Positions 26,728 to 35,595 of a stretch of DNA of 64,000 nucleotides are shown here, piece by piece. Position 1 is the stretch's first letter. Each line of letters starts with the position of its first letter. The stretch is from NCBI GenBank assembly GCA_015655075.1, contig JAATFT010000028.1, positions 1 through 64,000 on the forward strand. Reading direction: 5' to 3'. Under the pieces are notes generated by a model. The model saw nothing but the letters and a program-made list of their open reading frames with translations, searched no databases and was not told the origin of the DNA. The translations under genes and the position numbers were made by a program. This stretch comes from Clostridiales bacterium. Lineage in GTDB: Bacteria > Bacillota > Clostridia > Lachnospirales > Lachnospiraceae.

Positions 26728-27693
26728 ATGAAGACAATCAGAGTTGAGAAAAATGAAGCAGGCCAGCGCCTGGACAAGCTTCTTATGAAACAATTAAATA
26801 AAGCGCCGAAAAGTTTTATCTACAAAATGCTTCGAAAAAAAAATATTACCCTGAACGGGAAAAAGGCGGAGGGCTCTGAAAAAATCCAGATAAATGATGA
26901 AATTAAACTTTTTTTATCCGATGACACCATGGACAGCTTCACGGAAGCATTTCATTCTACAGAAGTAGATTACAAGCTGGACGTGGTTTATGAAGACTCC
27001 AATATCTTAGTGGTAAACAAACCGGCCGGACTATTATCCCAGAAGGCACTGAAAGAAGATATATCCTTAGTGGAACATATTATTTCCTATCTGCTTGCCA
27101 CCGGACAACTGAAAAAGGAGGAATTGCAGACCTTTAAGCCGGGAATCTGCAACCGTCTGGACCGTAACACCAGCGGTCTGGTAGTGGCCGGCAAAACCCT
27201 TCTTGGTTTGCAGACCATGTCGGAATTATTTCGGGAAAGAAGACTGGATAAGTTTTATTTATGCATTGTAAAAGGCACTGTAAAAGATACCCAAAAAATT
27301 ACCGGATATTTAAAAAAGGATGAAAAAACCAACCAGGTAACAGTTTCGGATAAGTATTCAAAAGGAAGAGAGCCCATCCAGACGGAATACCGGCCCCTGA
27401 AATATAATGATAAATATACCTTATTGCGGGTAAAATTAATTACCGGAAAAACCCACCAGATACGTGCCCATCTAAGCAGTGCGGGACATCCCGTTGCAGG
27501 CGACGGCAAGTATGGAGATAAAAGTATTAATTCAGAATTAAGGAAGGCTTTTCGTCTGAAACATCAGCTGTTGCATTCTTACCAGCTTATATTTCCCGAG
27601 CTTACAGGGGAATTTGAGATATTATCGGGAAAAGTTTTAACCGCCGAGCTTCCGGATTATTTTATAAAGATACAGAAAGAACTGTTAAATTAA
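26728..27693 (+). CDS. RluC/RluD-family pseudouridine synthase
   Basis: A 321-residue protein with an N-terminal S4 domain (residues about 1-65, AGQRLDKLLMKQLNKAPKSF) and the RluA-type catalytic domain. The catalytic Asp is in CNRLDRNTSGLVVAGK. GKTHQIRAHLSSAGHPVAGDGKYG is the family's late motif (described as a run of two parts). It modifies 23S rRNA uridines; the exact sites are not deducible. GGGAG precedes the ATG. Palindromic repeats follow it. Confidence 0.9.
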   Translation: MKTIRVEKNEAGQRLDKLLMKQLNKAPKSFIYKMLRKKNITLNGKKAEGSEKIQINDEIKLFLSDDTMDSFTEAFHSTEVDYKLDVVYEDSNILVVNKPAGLLSQKALKEDISLVEHIISYLLATGQLKKEELQTFKPGICNRLDRNTSGLVVAGKTLLGLQTMSELFRERRLDKFYLCIVKGTVKDTQKITGYLKKDEKTNQVTVSDKYSKGREPIQTEYRPLKYNDKYTLLRVKLITGKTHQIRAHLSSAGHPVAGDGKYGDKSINSELRKAFRLKHQLLHSYQLIFPELTGEFEILSGKVLTAELPDYFIKIQKELLN

Positions 27694-27781
27694 TCCAAAA
27701 GGTGAAATCCCTTTTATTTGAAACCTGCAAATAAAAGTCAAGGGTAAAAATGGAAAATTTAAAGATTGGAGTACTCTCGGA

Positions 27782-27893
27782 GTTACGATTCACAGATCTG
27801 CTGATTTTTGCAGAGTTGTGAATCGTAACCTCTCGGAAACTCTTTGTATGCAGATTTGTGCCGCAAAGATGCGTACAGGGGAGTTTCCGAGAG
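27782..27893. repeat. REP-like hairpin plus adjacent palindrome
   Basis: A 48-bp hairpin GTTACGATTCACA...TGTGAATCGTAAC (27782-27829) matches 15655-15703. It is bracketed by the direct repeat CTCTCGGA (27774-27781, 27830-27837). The right repeat begins a second palindrome, CTCTCGGAAACTC/GAGTTTCCGAGAG (27830-27893). This fits insertion of the REP-like unit next to an existing hairpin. Confidence 0.55.
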
Positions 27894-27920
27894 CGCTCGA
27901 TTGAGAAAAGGAGAAATAAA

Positions 27921-28481
27921 ATGCCGTTATGGAATTCCAGAGGCCTTAGGGGTTCCTCCTTAGAGGAATTAATTAATATAACCAACACAAAATACAGAGA
28001 GAAAAAACTGGCGTTAATGCAGAAGATCCCTACGCCCATAACCCCCACCAGCATTGATAAGGAGAAGAGACATATTACCTTAGCTTATTTTGAAGAAAAA
28101 AGTACGGTGGATTATATTGGCGTCGTACAGGGAATACCTGTATGTTTTGATGCTAAGGAATGTGCGGTGGATACTTTTGCACTGCAAAATGTTCATGAGC
28201 ACCAGGTTAACTTCATGAGAGATTTTGAAGAACAGGGAGGAATTGCTTTCCTGCTGATTTATTACTCAAAGAGAAACTTATATTATTACCTGCCGTTTAA
28301 ACGGTTGTCCGAATTTTGGAGCAGGGCGCGAAACGGAGGGAGAAAAAGCTTCCGTTTTGATGAATTGGACAGGGGAAGTATAATACAATGTAACAACAAT
28401 GTATTAATTCATTACCTTGAGAATGTAGCAAAGGATATGGCAAGCCGGGAAGACCAAGAAACAAAGGGGCTGTTACACTAA
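27921..28481 (+). CDS. recU: Holliday-junction resolvase RecU
   Basis: A 186-residue RecU endonuclease. It begins MPLWNSRGLRGSSLEELIN and carries the nuclease core TPTSIDKEKRHITLAYFEEKSTVDYIG, then FDAKECAVDTFAL (metal-binding Asp and Lys) and HEHQVNFMRDFEEQGGIAFLLI. RecU resolves recombination junctions and helps chromosome segregation in Firmicutes. The start is ATG 27921 behind AAAAGGAG. The frame open to 27858 lies inside the palindrome. Usually it neighbours a penicillin-binding protein gene, but not here. Confidence 0.92.
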   Translation: MPLWNSRGLRGSSLEELINITNTKYREKKLALMQKIPTPITPTSIDKEKRHITLAYFEEKSTVDYIGVVQGIPVCFDAKECAVDTFALQNVHEHQVNFMRDFEEQGGIAFLLIYYSKRNLYYYLPFKRLSEFWSRARNGGRKSFRFDELDRGSIIQCNNNVLIHYLENVAKDMASREDQETKGLLH

Positions 28482-28538
28482 TCGCCTGTAAGACCAAAAA
28501 TACAGAAAGTATTGACAAAAAAGTATCAGGAATAACGG

Positions 28539-28567
28539 TTGACAGACCTATGGGATTGTAATATAAT
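28539..28567 (+). promoter_or_regulatory. Consensus sigma-A promoter of the his operon
   Basis: TTGACA (28539-28544), exactly 17 bp, then TATAAT (28562-28567): a perfect consensus. The untranslated leader of about 100 nt holds a TTACTTT/AAAGTAA stem with inner GGTA/TACC (near 28575-28618) and CTTATA/TATAAG (28634-28663) just before the ribosome-binding site. No T-box sequence is seen. Confidence 0.85.
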
Positions 28568-28677
28568 AATTTAACATTACTTTGGTAGCGAATTATCACG
28601 TTACCATGATAAAGTAAGGGAACAGGATACACATCTTATAAACGGATTTATATACCGATATAAGATTGGAGGAAAAT

Positions 28678-29937
28678 ATGGTAGAAAAGTTATTACATAC
28701 ACCGGAAGGTGTAAGGGATATCTACAATGCGGAATGTGAAAGAAAGCTTCGGTTACAGAATCACCTGCATCATGTTATGAAGCTTTACGGCTATAAGGAT
28801 ATTCAGACACCGACCTTTGAATTTTTTGATATATTCAGTAAAGAACGGGGTACCGTGGCTGCCAGGGATATGTATAAGTTTTTTGACCGCGACGGCAATA
28901 CTCTGGTATTAAGACCGGATATTACCCCCTCCATTGCCAGATGTGCCGCAAAATATTATAAAGAAGAGAACCTGCCCATACGGCTGTGCTACATGGGAAA
29001 TACCTTTATCAATAACGGCAGTTATCAGGGAAAGCTAAAGGAGACCACCCAGTTGGGGGCGGAGTTAATCAATGACGATTCGCCGGATGCCGATGCGGAA
29101 ATGCTGGCCCTGACCATAGAATGCCTGTTAAAGGCAGGCCTTAAGGAGTTTCAGGTTGAAATCGGAGAAGCAGATTTCTTTCGGGGGTTAGTGGAAGAAG
29201 CGGGATTTGGAGAGGAAGAAGAGAATCAGTTAAGAGTATTAATTGAGAAAAAAAATATGTTTGGGGTTGAGGAGCTAATCTTAAGCAAGGATATAAATAT
29301 CGAATTAAAAACGGTATTTTTAACCTTACCTGAATTATTCGGTACTTTGGACAAACTCATGGAAGCAAAAGCTATGACAAAAAACGAAAGGGCCTTAAAG
29401 GCAATCGAACGCCTGGAACAGCTGTATACCATATTAACCGCTTACGGACTGGAAAAATATATAACCTTTGACCTTGGTATGCTAAGTAAATATAATTACT
29501 ATACGGGAATTATATTCCGCGCTTATACCTACGGAACCGGCGATACCATTGTCAACGGGGGCCGTTATGATAATCTGGTGGGACAGTTTGGCAAGGATGC
29601 CCCTGCAATCGGGATGGCCATTTTAGCCGACCAGCTTATGCTTGCCTTGTCCAGGCAGAAAATCGAAATAAAGACGGAAGCGGAAAACACCCTGATATTA
29701 TATAAGCATGAACTTTTAAAGAATGCTGTTGTTCTGGCCGGTCATTTCAGAAGCCAGGAAATGAAGATTGAATTACTATGTATAAAGGAAAATACAACAC
29801 TGGAAGAATATATAACATATGCCAGGCACAGTGGTATCGGCGGCATTTTGTATTTTGAAGCCGCCGAAATGATCAAAGTTATCGACTCAGAAAACGGAGA
29901 GATGAAAGAGGCAACTATTCAGGATTTCATGCAATAG
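28678..29937 (+). CDS. hisZ: ATP phosphoribosyltransferase regulatory subunit
   Basis: A 419-residue class II histidyl-tRNA synthetase paralogue that activates the short HisG for the first step of histidine synthesis. Synthetase-like motifs are TPEGVRDIYNAE, DIQTPTFEFFD, LRPDITPSIARC, YYTGIIFRAYTYGTGDTIVNGGRYDNLVGQFG (in parts). The catalytic features of a real HisRS are degenerate. The ATG at 28678 follows GGAGG; an in-frame TTG at 28666 overlaps that site and is rejected. It is the first gene of hisZ-G-D-B-IE. Confidence 0.92.
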   Translation: MVEKLLHTPEGVRDIYNAECERKLRLQNHLHHVMKLYGYKDIQTPTFEFFDIFSKERGTVAARDMYKFFDRDGNTLVLRPDITPSIARCAAKYYKEENLPIRLCYMGNTFINNGSYQGKLKETTQLGAELINDDSPDADAEMLALTIECLLKAGLKEFQVEIGEADFFRGLVEEAGFGEEEENQLRVLIEKKNMFGVEELILSKDINIELKTVFLTLPELFGTLDKLMEAKAMTKNERALKAIERLEQLYTILTAYGLEKYITFDLGMLSKYNYYTGIIFRAYTYGTGDTIVNGGRYDNLVGQFGKDAPAIGMAILADQLMLALSRQKIEIKTEAENTLILYKHELLKNAVVLAGHFRSQEMKIELLCIKENTTLEEYITYARHSGIGGILYFEAAEMIKVIDSENGEMKEATIQDFMQ

Positions 29938-29958
29938 GGTTTTTAAAGGGAGGCTTCT

Positions 29959-30612
29959 ATGAGATATTTAACATTTGCCCTGGCTAAGGGCAGACTGGCA
30001 AAAAAAACGCTGGAAATTTTAGAAAATATCGGGTTCTCCTGCGAAGAAATAAAGGAACCTAATTCCAGGAAACTTATTTTTGCCAACGAAGAAGAAAAAA
30101 TTAAAATATTCCTGGCAAAGGCCAATGACGTACCCACTTATGTGGAATACGGCGCCGCAGATATCGGAGTCGCGGGAAGGGATACCATATTGGAAGAAGG
30201 CCGCAAGCTGTATGAAGTGATTGACTTAAAATTTGGAAAGTGCAGAATGTGTGTGGCAGGGCCTGAAAAAGCCAGGGAACTGTTAAAGCACGGCGAGCTG
30301 ATCAGGGTAGCCACGAAATATCCCAACATTGCCAAGGATTATTTTTACAATAAAAAGCATCAGACCGTGGAGATCATTAAATTAAACGGCTCCGTTGAAT
30401 TAGCTCCTATTGTGGGGCTTTCGGAGGTAATTGTAGATATTGTGGAGACAGGCTCCACCCTGAAGGAAAACGGACTGGAAGTACTGGAGGAAATATGTCA
30501 GCTGTCCGCACGAATGGTGGTTAATCAGGTCAGCATGAAGATGGAACACGAGCGGATTACGAAATTAATCGGTGCTTTAAGGGAAGTTCTTTCATATACT
30601 AAGGAGGTATAG
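29959..30612 (+). CDS. hisG: ATP phosphoribosyltransferase, short form
   Basis: 217 residues, the short form that lacks the C-terminal regulatory domain and so requires HisZ. It condenses ATP with PRPP. Family parts are [18 protein letters not shown], the [16 protein letters not shown] segment, [12 protein letters not shown] and the PRPP-loop region [22 protein letters not shown] precedes the ATG. hisD begins 4 bases after the stop. Confidence 0.95.
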   Translation: MRYLTFALAKGRLAKKTLEILENIGFSCEEIKEPNSRKLIFANEEEKIKIFLAKANDVPTYVEYGAADIGVAGRDTILEEGRKLYEVIDLKFGKCRMCVAGPEKARELLKHGELIRVATKYPNIAKDYFYNKKHQTVEIIKLNGSVELAPIVGLSEVIVDIVETGSTLKENGLEVLEEICQLSARMVVNQVSMKMEHERITKLIGALREVLSYTKEV

Positions 30613-30616
30613 GCAC

Positions 30617-31909
30617 ATGAAGCTAGTAAAGCTGGAAGCAGAATCGAAAAAAAATATACTGGAAAATTTATTAAAACGAAGCCCCAGCCAGTATGAAAAA
30701 TATGCGCAAGCTGTAAATCAGATCATTGAGGATGTAAGGTTAAGAAAAGACCAGGCGTTATTTGATTATACGAAGCGTTTTGATAAAGCGGACTTAAACG
30801 GGGAAAATATTAAGGTTAGTTCGGAAGAAATCAAGGAAGCCTATTCCTTGATTGACCCGTCCGTCTTGGAGGTTATCCGCAAGGCGGCCGCAAATATAGA
30901 GGCTTATCATGCAAAGCAGAAACAATACAGCTGGTTTGACAGTGAACCAAGCGGTATTATATTAGGGCAGAAGGTAACCCCAATCGGTTCCGTTGGGGTT
31001 TATGTACCGGGAGGAAAGGCCGCCTATCCTTCCACCGTATTAATGAACGTCATACCCGCCAGGGTGGCCGGCGTGGAAAGAATTGTCATGGTAACGCCTC
31101 CGGATAAGGAGGGTAAGGTATATGCCCCGACCCTGGTAGCGGCTAAGGAAGCGGGGGTTACGGAAATATACAAGGCGGGCGGCGCACAGGCCATTGCAGC
31201 TCTGGCCCACGGAACACAGAGCATTCAGAAGGTGGATAAGATCGTAGGACCCGGTAATATTTATGTCGCTTTAGCAAAAAAAGCCGTCTATGGATATGTA
31301 AGCATCGATTCCATTGCCGGTCCCAGTGAAATTCTGATAATTGCGGATGAAACTGCCAATCCCAGATATGTGGCGGCGGATTTGTTATCCCAGGCAGAGC
31401 ATGACGAGCTTGCTTCCGCCGTCTTAATTACCACCAGCAGGGAAGTGGCGCAGCAAGTTTCCATAGAGGCTGACCGATTTATGGAACAGTTATCCAGAAA
31501 GGAAATTATTCAGAAATCTCTGGATAATTACGGATATATTCTGCTGGCCGAATCTATGGAGGATGCGGTTGAAGCCGCCAATGAAATAGCTTCCGAACAT
31601 TTGGAAATAGTAACGAAGGATCCGTTTTTGGTAATGACAAAAATAAAAAATGCCGGCGCTATCTTTTTAGGGGAATACAGCAGCGAACCTTTAGGGGATT
31701 ATTTTGCAGGACCCAACCATGTCCTGCCCACCAATGGCACGGCTAAATTCTTTTCGCCCCTCGGTGTGGATGATTTTATTAAAAAATCCAGTATTATATT
31801 CTATTCCAGGGAAGCTCTTGAACCGATATATCCGGATGTTGTTAAATTTGCCAGGACAGAAGGTTTAACAGCCCATGCCAATTCCATATCGGTAAGATTT
31901 GAAACTTAG
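30617..31909 (+). CDS. hisD: Histidinol dehydrogenase
   Basis: A 430-residue Zn2+-dependent enzyme for the last two steps of histidine synthesis, histidinol to histidine with two NAD+. Typical segments are VGVYVPGGKAAYPSTVLMN, GGAQAIAALAHGT, VDKIVGPGN, SIAGPSEILIIAD and the zinc/catalytic region DLLSQAEHDELASAVL, plus GPNHVLPTNGTAKF. AAGGAGG precedes the start. Confidence 0.96.
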   Translation: MKLVKLEAESKKNILENLLKRSPSQYEKYAQAVNQIIEDVRLRKDQALFDYTKRFDKADLNGENIKVSSEEIKEAYSLIDPSVLEVIRKAAANIEAYHAKQKQYSWFDSEPSGIILGQKVTPIGSVGVYVPGGKAAYPSTVLMNVIPARVAGVERIVMVTPPDKEGKVYAPTLVAAKEAGVTEIYKAGGAQAIAALAHGTQSIQKVDKIVGPGNIYVALAKKAVYGYVSIDSIAGPSEILIIADETANPRYVAADLLSQAEHDELASAVLITTSREVAQQVSIEADRFMEQLSRKEIIQKSLDNYGYILLAESMEDAVEAANEIASEHLEIVTKDPFLVMTKIKNAGAIFLGEYSSEPLGDYFAGPNHVLPTNGTAKFFSPLGVDDFIKKSSIIFYSREALEPIYPDVVKFARTEGLTAHANSISVRFET

Positions 31910-31940
31910 AGTACTCACTTAAAGAAAGGGGAGGGGTAAC

Positions 31941-32531
31941 TTGGACAGAACAGCGGAAATTCAGAGAAAAACGAATGAAACCAGCATTGTAATGAAACTA
32001 AATCTGAATGGGACGGGCGTATCGGAGATCAATACGGGAATCGGATTTTTTGACCATATGTTAAACAGCTTTACCAAACATGGATTTTTTGATTTAAAAT
32101 TACATGTCGACGGGGATTTATATGTGGATGCCCATCATACCGTAGAGGATACGGGGATCGTGTTAGGCCAGGCAATTAAAGCGGCCCTGGGAGATAAAAA
32201 AGGAATTAAAAGATATGGCAATTCCCTCCTGCCCATGGACGATGTCCTGGTATTATGTGCAATTGACCTGTCCGGCAGGCCATATCTTGTTTATGATGTA
32301 ACCCTGACCACCAATCGGGTTGGTTATATGGATACGGAATTAGTAAAGGAATTTTTTTATGCGGTAAGCTACGCGGCGGGAATGAACCTGCATATTAAAA
32401 TGCTTCACGGCGCAAACAATCATCATATTATTGAAGCCGCGTTTAAAGCATTTGCAAAGGCTTTGGATGAAGCAGCAGGTTACGACGCCAGGATTTCGGA
32501 CGTCCTGTCTACCAAGGGAACGGTGGACTGA
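31941..32531 (+). CDS. hisB: Imidazoleglycerol-phosphate dehydratase
   Basis: A 196-residue mononofunctional IGPD. The metal-binding repeats FFDHMLNSFTKHGFFDL, DAHHTVEDTGIVLGQA and HGANNHHIIEAAFKAFAKAL are intact. It dehydrates imidazole glycerol phosphate with Mn2+. It starts at TTG behind GGGGAGGGG. No histidinol-phosphatase domain is fused. Confidence 0.95.
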   Translation: MDRTAEIQRKTNETSIVMKLNLNGTGVSEINTGIGFFDHMLNSFTKHGFFDLKLHVDGDLYVDAHHTVEDTGIVLGQAIKAALGDKKGIKRYGNSLLPMDDVLVLCAIDLSGRPYLVYDVTLTTNRVGYMDTELVKEFFYAVSYAAGMNLHIKMLHGANNHHIIEAAFKAFAKALDEAAGYDARISDVLSTKGTVD

Positions 32532-32562
32532 TTAAGAATAAAATATTTTTGGAGGCAAAGCT

Positions 32563-33822
32563 TTGTATAAAAAAATAATACCTTTTATAAATTGTGAAAA
32601 TGAATTGCCGGTTAATGTAATAGCGGAAGCCCTGCAATATGAAATCGGCGGAGCGGATGAATTATTTGTATATAATTATTCCGTTGATGAGGCATCCAGG
32701 GAGGAATTTTTAGGAACGGTAAAGGAGATCACCAGGCAAATTGACATTCCCGTATATATCGGCTGTTACGTGGAACGCTTTGAAGATGTGAAAAAGGCGT
32801 TATATACCGGTGCTTCCTATGTGATGATAAAATATTCCCTGCTAAAAGAGAAGGAGATAATAAAAGAAGCTTCCGACCGGTTTGGGAAAGATACCATTAT
32901 ACTTGAGCTGGATAATTACAAGGATATTTTCAGTCAGAAGTTTACGGAAGCTTTAAAAGAACTGGGTGTATATGCGATATTGCTAAAGCATGTTGAACTC
33001 ACGGAGAATCTGGCGGACCGGATAAATGCTTCCGGTTTTCCGGTGATTATCCGTGACAGCCTCTCCAATAATGATATAGCCGCTTTATTGGAGCCGGCTA
33101 ACGTGATTGGTATTTCAACTAATTATTTTAAGGATAGAGACATGTTTAAAGCCAAGTTGTCGTTAAAAGCCAGGGGCATTGAAGTTAATACATTTGACAG
33201 TAATATTAAATTCAGTGAATTTAAATTAAACGGGGAAGGTTTGATCCCGGTAGTTGTTCAGGAGTATAAGACCAATGAAGTTCTGATGATGGCTTATATG
33301 AATGAAGAAGCTTTTAGGAAGACCATTGAGACCAGTAAAATGACTTATTACAGCAGAAGCCGGGACACCCTGTGGACAAAGGGGGAAACCTCCGGGCATT
33401 ATCAGTATGTAAAGGCTTTAATGCTGGATTGTGATAAGGATACTATTCTGGCCAAGGTTTTACAGATAGGGCCGGCCTGTCATACCGGCAATCACTCCTG
33501 TTTTTATACGGAGCTTGTTAAGAAAGAGTATGACGATACCAATCCTTTAACTGTTTTTAACGAAGTATTTCATGTAATCCTGGACCGTAAAAAGAATCCC
33601 AGAGAAGGCTCTTATACGAATTACCTGTTTGATAAAGGCATTGACAAGATACTTAAAAAATGCGGAGAGGAAGCGGCGGAAATTATAATTGCCGCCAAGA
33701 ATCCGGATTTCGAAGAATTAAAGTATGAAATTTCGGACTTCCTTTACCATATGATGGTACTGATGGCCGAATGTGGTCTGGAGTGGTCCGATATTGTAAA
33801 GGAACTGGGCCACAGAAGATAG
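32563..33822 (+). CDS. hisI: HisIE with a degenerate N-terminal HisF/HisA-like barrel
   Basis: A 419-residue three-part protein. Residues 1-210 resemble the HisA/HisF TIM barrel ([41 protein letters not shown]), but the first catalytic Asp is Asn10 and the phosphate-binding GG is lost (IGCYV). Residues about 222-325 are phosphoribosyl-AMP cyclohydrolase, with [26 protein letters not shown] carrying the Zn/Mg ligands. Residues about 330-419 are phosphoribosyl-ATP pyrophosphatase ([14 protein letters not shown]). So HisI and HisE should work and the barrel is probably structural. It starts at TTG behind GGAGG and is the last gene of the operon. Confidence 0.9.
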   Translation: MYKKIIPFINCENELPVNVIAEALQYEIGGADELFVYNYSVDEASREEFLGTVKEITRQIDIPVYIGCYVERFEDVKKALYTGASYVMIKYSLLKEKEIIKEASDRFGKDTIILELDNYKDIFSQKFTEALKELGVYAILLKHVELTENLADRINASGFPVIIRDSLSNNDIAALLEPANVIGISTNYFKDRDMFKAKLSLKARGIEVNTFDSNIKFSEFKLNGEGLIPVVVQEYKTNEVLMMAYMNEEAFRKTIETSKMTYYSRSRDTLWTKGETSGHYQYVKALMLDCDKDTILAKVLQIGPACHTGNHSCFYTELVKKEYDDTNPLTVFNEVFHVILDRKKNPREGSYTNYLFDKGIDKILKKCGEEAAEIIIAAKNPDFEELKYEISDFLYHMMVLMAECGLEWSDIVKELGHRR

Positions 33823-33894
33823 GGGTGAATTATTAAGGCAAGGAGACTTTGGAAAATTTAGTGTAATAATTATGTGGCTCTTGTCATAAAACTA

Positions 33895-33936
33895 TTTTTT
33901 ATCGAATAGGAAATTGTGCACTATTCGATAAAAAAA
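33895..33936. terminator. Bidirectional terminator after the his operon
   Basis: TTTTTTATCGAATAG (33895-33909) and CTATTCGATAAAAAAA (33921-33936) form a perfect stem with an 11-base loop and T/A runs on both sides, so it could end transcription from either direction. Confidence 0.75.
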
Positions 33937-33956
33937 CTGTCGGGGGATGCACATGA

Positions 33957-34030
33957 CGCGCCAGAGGCCGTTTGTCACTGAAGTGACGGCGCGTCGGCGC
34001 CAGAGCCTGGCTTCCCAGATTCTTTCTTAG
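33957..34030 (+). repeat. Three-hairpin repeat, copy 2
   Basis: Same order as at 376-446: GTCACT-GA-AGTGAC, GGCGC/GGCGCC, and AGAGCCTGG-CTT-CCCAGATTCT followed by TTTCTT. Changes in the stems (AGTCTGG to AGCCTGG) are partly matched on the opposite arm. The rest of the gap to 34179 shows no feature. Confidence 0.6.
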
Positions 34031-34179
34031 AAGAGATGAGCGCAGGATGACTTTAGCAGGAGGGATAAATTCTGCACCCATTTTCTTTAAGATATATCTT
34101 CAAGATATTTTTCCCATTGGGTATAGCGAACACCTTTTTAAGAATATTATGTTGTGTAATGGTCAATTTATTGGTTATG

Positions 34180-34716
34180 TTAAATATATTCAGACTTAAA
34201 CATACAATAATATAAAGTAGTAACTTCCTTATTATCTAAAAGTTTTAATTTCTCATTTTTTTTAAATTTATATTTAAATCCGCATTTTTCATTTACTCTT
34301 CTTGAGTTATTATTAAAATCAAAATGTCCGCACCAGATTAAATCTAAATTTAATTCATTAAAACCATATCGGATTAAACAATTTACAGCCTCTGGAATAA
34401 TTCCTTTTCCCCAATATTTAGGATTTAAGACATATCCTATTTCTTTTTGGTTTAATTCAATAAGATTGTTATCTGGTTTTCTGTCGTGGAGTCCAATTCC
34501 ACCAATAACTTTATTTTCTGACTTCAAGACAACAGCATAGGAGTCATCGTTTTTAATAAACATTTTTATTATTTCTTTACTTTCTTCTTCATTTTTATGT
34601 GGTGACCAACCGGCACTAGGGCCTACTAATTCACTTTTAGCATATTCATATAAGTCCTTGCTGTCAGTTTCATTCCATTCTCTTAATATTAACCTTTCGG
34701 TTGTTAGTGTCTCCAT
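34180..34716 (-). CDS. GNAT acetyltransferase, RimJ/RimL type
   Basis: A 178-residue GCN5-type N-acetyltransferase. Signatures are the N-terminal LTTERLILREWNETDSKDLYEYA, VIGGIGLHDRKPDNNLIELNQKEIGYVLNPKYWGKGIIPEA (in parts, with the acetyl-CoA binding YWGKGI) and CGHFDFNNNSRRVNEKCGFKYK. It probably acetylates a protein N-terminus or a small amine. AGGAG precedes the ATG. It is a single minus-strand gene between two large plus-strand operons, with strikingly AT-rich codons, suggesting independent acquisition. Confidence 0.88.
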   Translation of the reverse strand: METLTTERLILREWNETDSKDLYEYAKSELVGPSAGWSPHKNEEESKEIIKMFIKNDDSYAVVLKSENKVIGGIGLHDRKPDNNLIELNQKEIGYVLNPKYWGKGIIPEAVNCLIRYGFNELNLDLIWCGHFDFNNNSRRVNEKCGFKYKFKKNEKLKLLDNKEVTTLYYCMFKSEYI

Positions 34717-34869
34717 TCTTTTACTCCTTTTAATTTAGTATGATTACAATAAATCTATTATATAATTATAACATGATTAGAGGGTTAAAAACATTACAAA
34801 CAGCTTAGCTACAAAATATTTTACTTCGGTTTTTAATAAAAACTTTTAATAAAAATATAAAAATATATC

Positions 34870-34950
34870 TTGCAATATGAATTCATTGGTGTTATAATAG
34901 TGCAAGGTAAGTATGATACAGTAAAGAATGGAGTGGACGAAAGTCCACTC
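34870..34950 (+). promoter_or_regulatory. Promoter and tetraloop leader of the rimP-infB operon
   Basis: TTGCAA (34870-34875), 17 bp, TATAAT (34893-34898). The transcript then contains GAGTGGAC-GAAA-GTCCACTC (34931-34950), a perfect 8-bp stem with a GNRA loop followed by TTTGT. The remaining leader to 35076 is about 125 nt and has no recognised riboswitch. The hairpin may be an attenuator or stabiliser. Confidence 0.75.
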
Positions 34951-35076
34951 TTTGTATTTGTGTGAGGAAACAAATTGCCTGCCTCTGGCAGATGCCTTAT
35001 ATTAATATACGGAAGCCTTGTCTGTCAAAGAATGATAAAGACCAGAGCCGGTGCGGTAAATCCATGGAGGTTATAT

Positions 35077-35544
35077 ATGACGAAAAAAGAAGAATACGAA
35101 CAGAAAACAGAAAAACTTTTAGAACCAATCCTGCAAAAAAACAATTTTGGACTTGTAGATGTGGAATATGTGAAAGAGGGAGGTAACTGGTATCTCCGCG
35201 CATATATCGATAAAGAAGGGGGAATTACAGTTGATGATTGTGAGTTGGTCAGCAGGGCATTAAGTGATTTACTGGATCGGCGCGATTTTATCCCGGAGGC
35301 TTATATCCTTGAAGTCAGTTCACCCGGTTTGGGCAGACAGTTAAAGAAGGAGAAGGATTTTTCCAGAAGTATAAACAAAGAAGTGGAAATAAAGCTGTTT
35401 AAGCCCATTCATGAGCAGAAGGAATTTGTAGGTTTTCTGACAGGGTATGATGATGAAAAGTTTACTCTTAAACTGGAGGACGAAAGTACAGTAGATATTC
35501 CACGGGCTAATACGGCACTGATTCGTTTGGCTTTTGATTTTTAA
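35077..35544 (+). CDS. rimP: Ribosome maturation factor RimP
   Basis: 155 residues. RimP assists 30S subunit maturation. Family parts are FGLVDVEYVKEGGNWYLRAYIDKEGGITVDDCELVSRAL and LEVSSPGLGRQLKKEKDFSR (in parts), with the C-terminal SH3-like domain. The ATG at 35077 follows GGAGG. The open frame upstream to 34975 is leader sequence. First gene of the translation/transcription operon. Confidence 0.95.
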   Translation: MTKKEEYEQKTEKLLEPILQKNNFGLVDVEYVKEGGNWYLRAYIDKEGGITVDDCELVSRALSDLLDRRDFIPEAYILEVSSPGLGRQLKKEKDFSRSINKEVEIKLFKPIHEQKEFVGFLTGYDDEKFTLKLEDESTVDIPRANTALIRLAFDF

Positions 35545-35595
35545 ATACAGTATAAAGGATGGAGCAAGAACAATTATGAGGAGGATCAGCAGAAA

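Noticed and set aside
28568-28677. A T-box leader before hisZ
   Set aside because: The leader is only about 100 nt and no conserved T-box sequence is visible.
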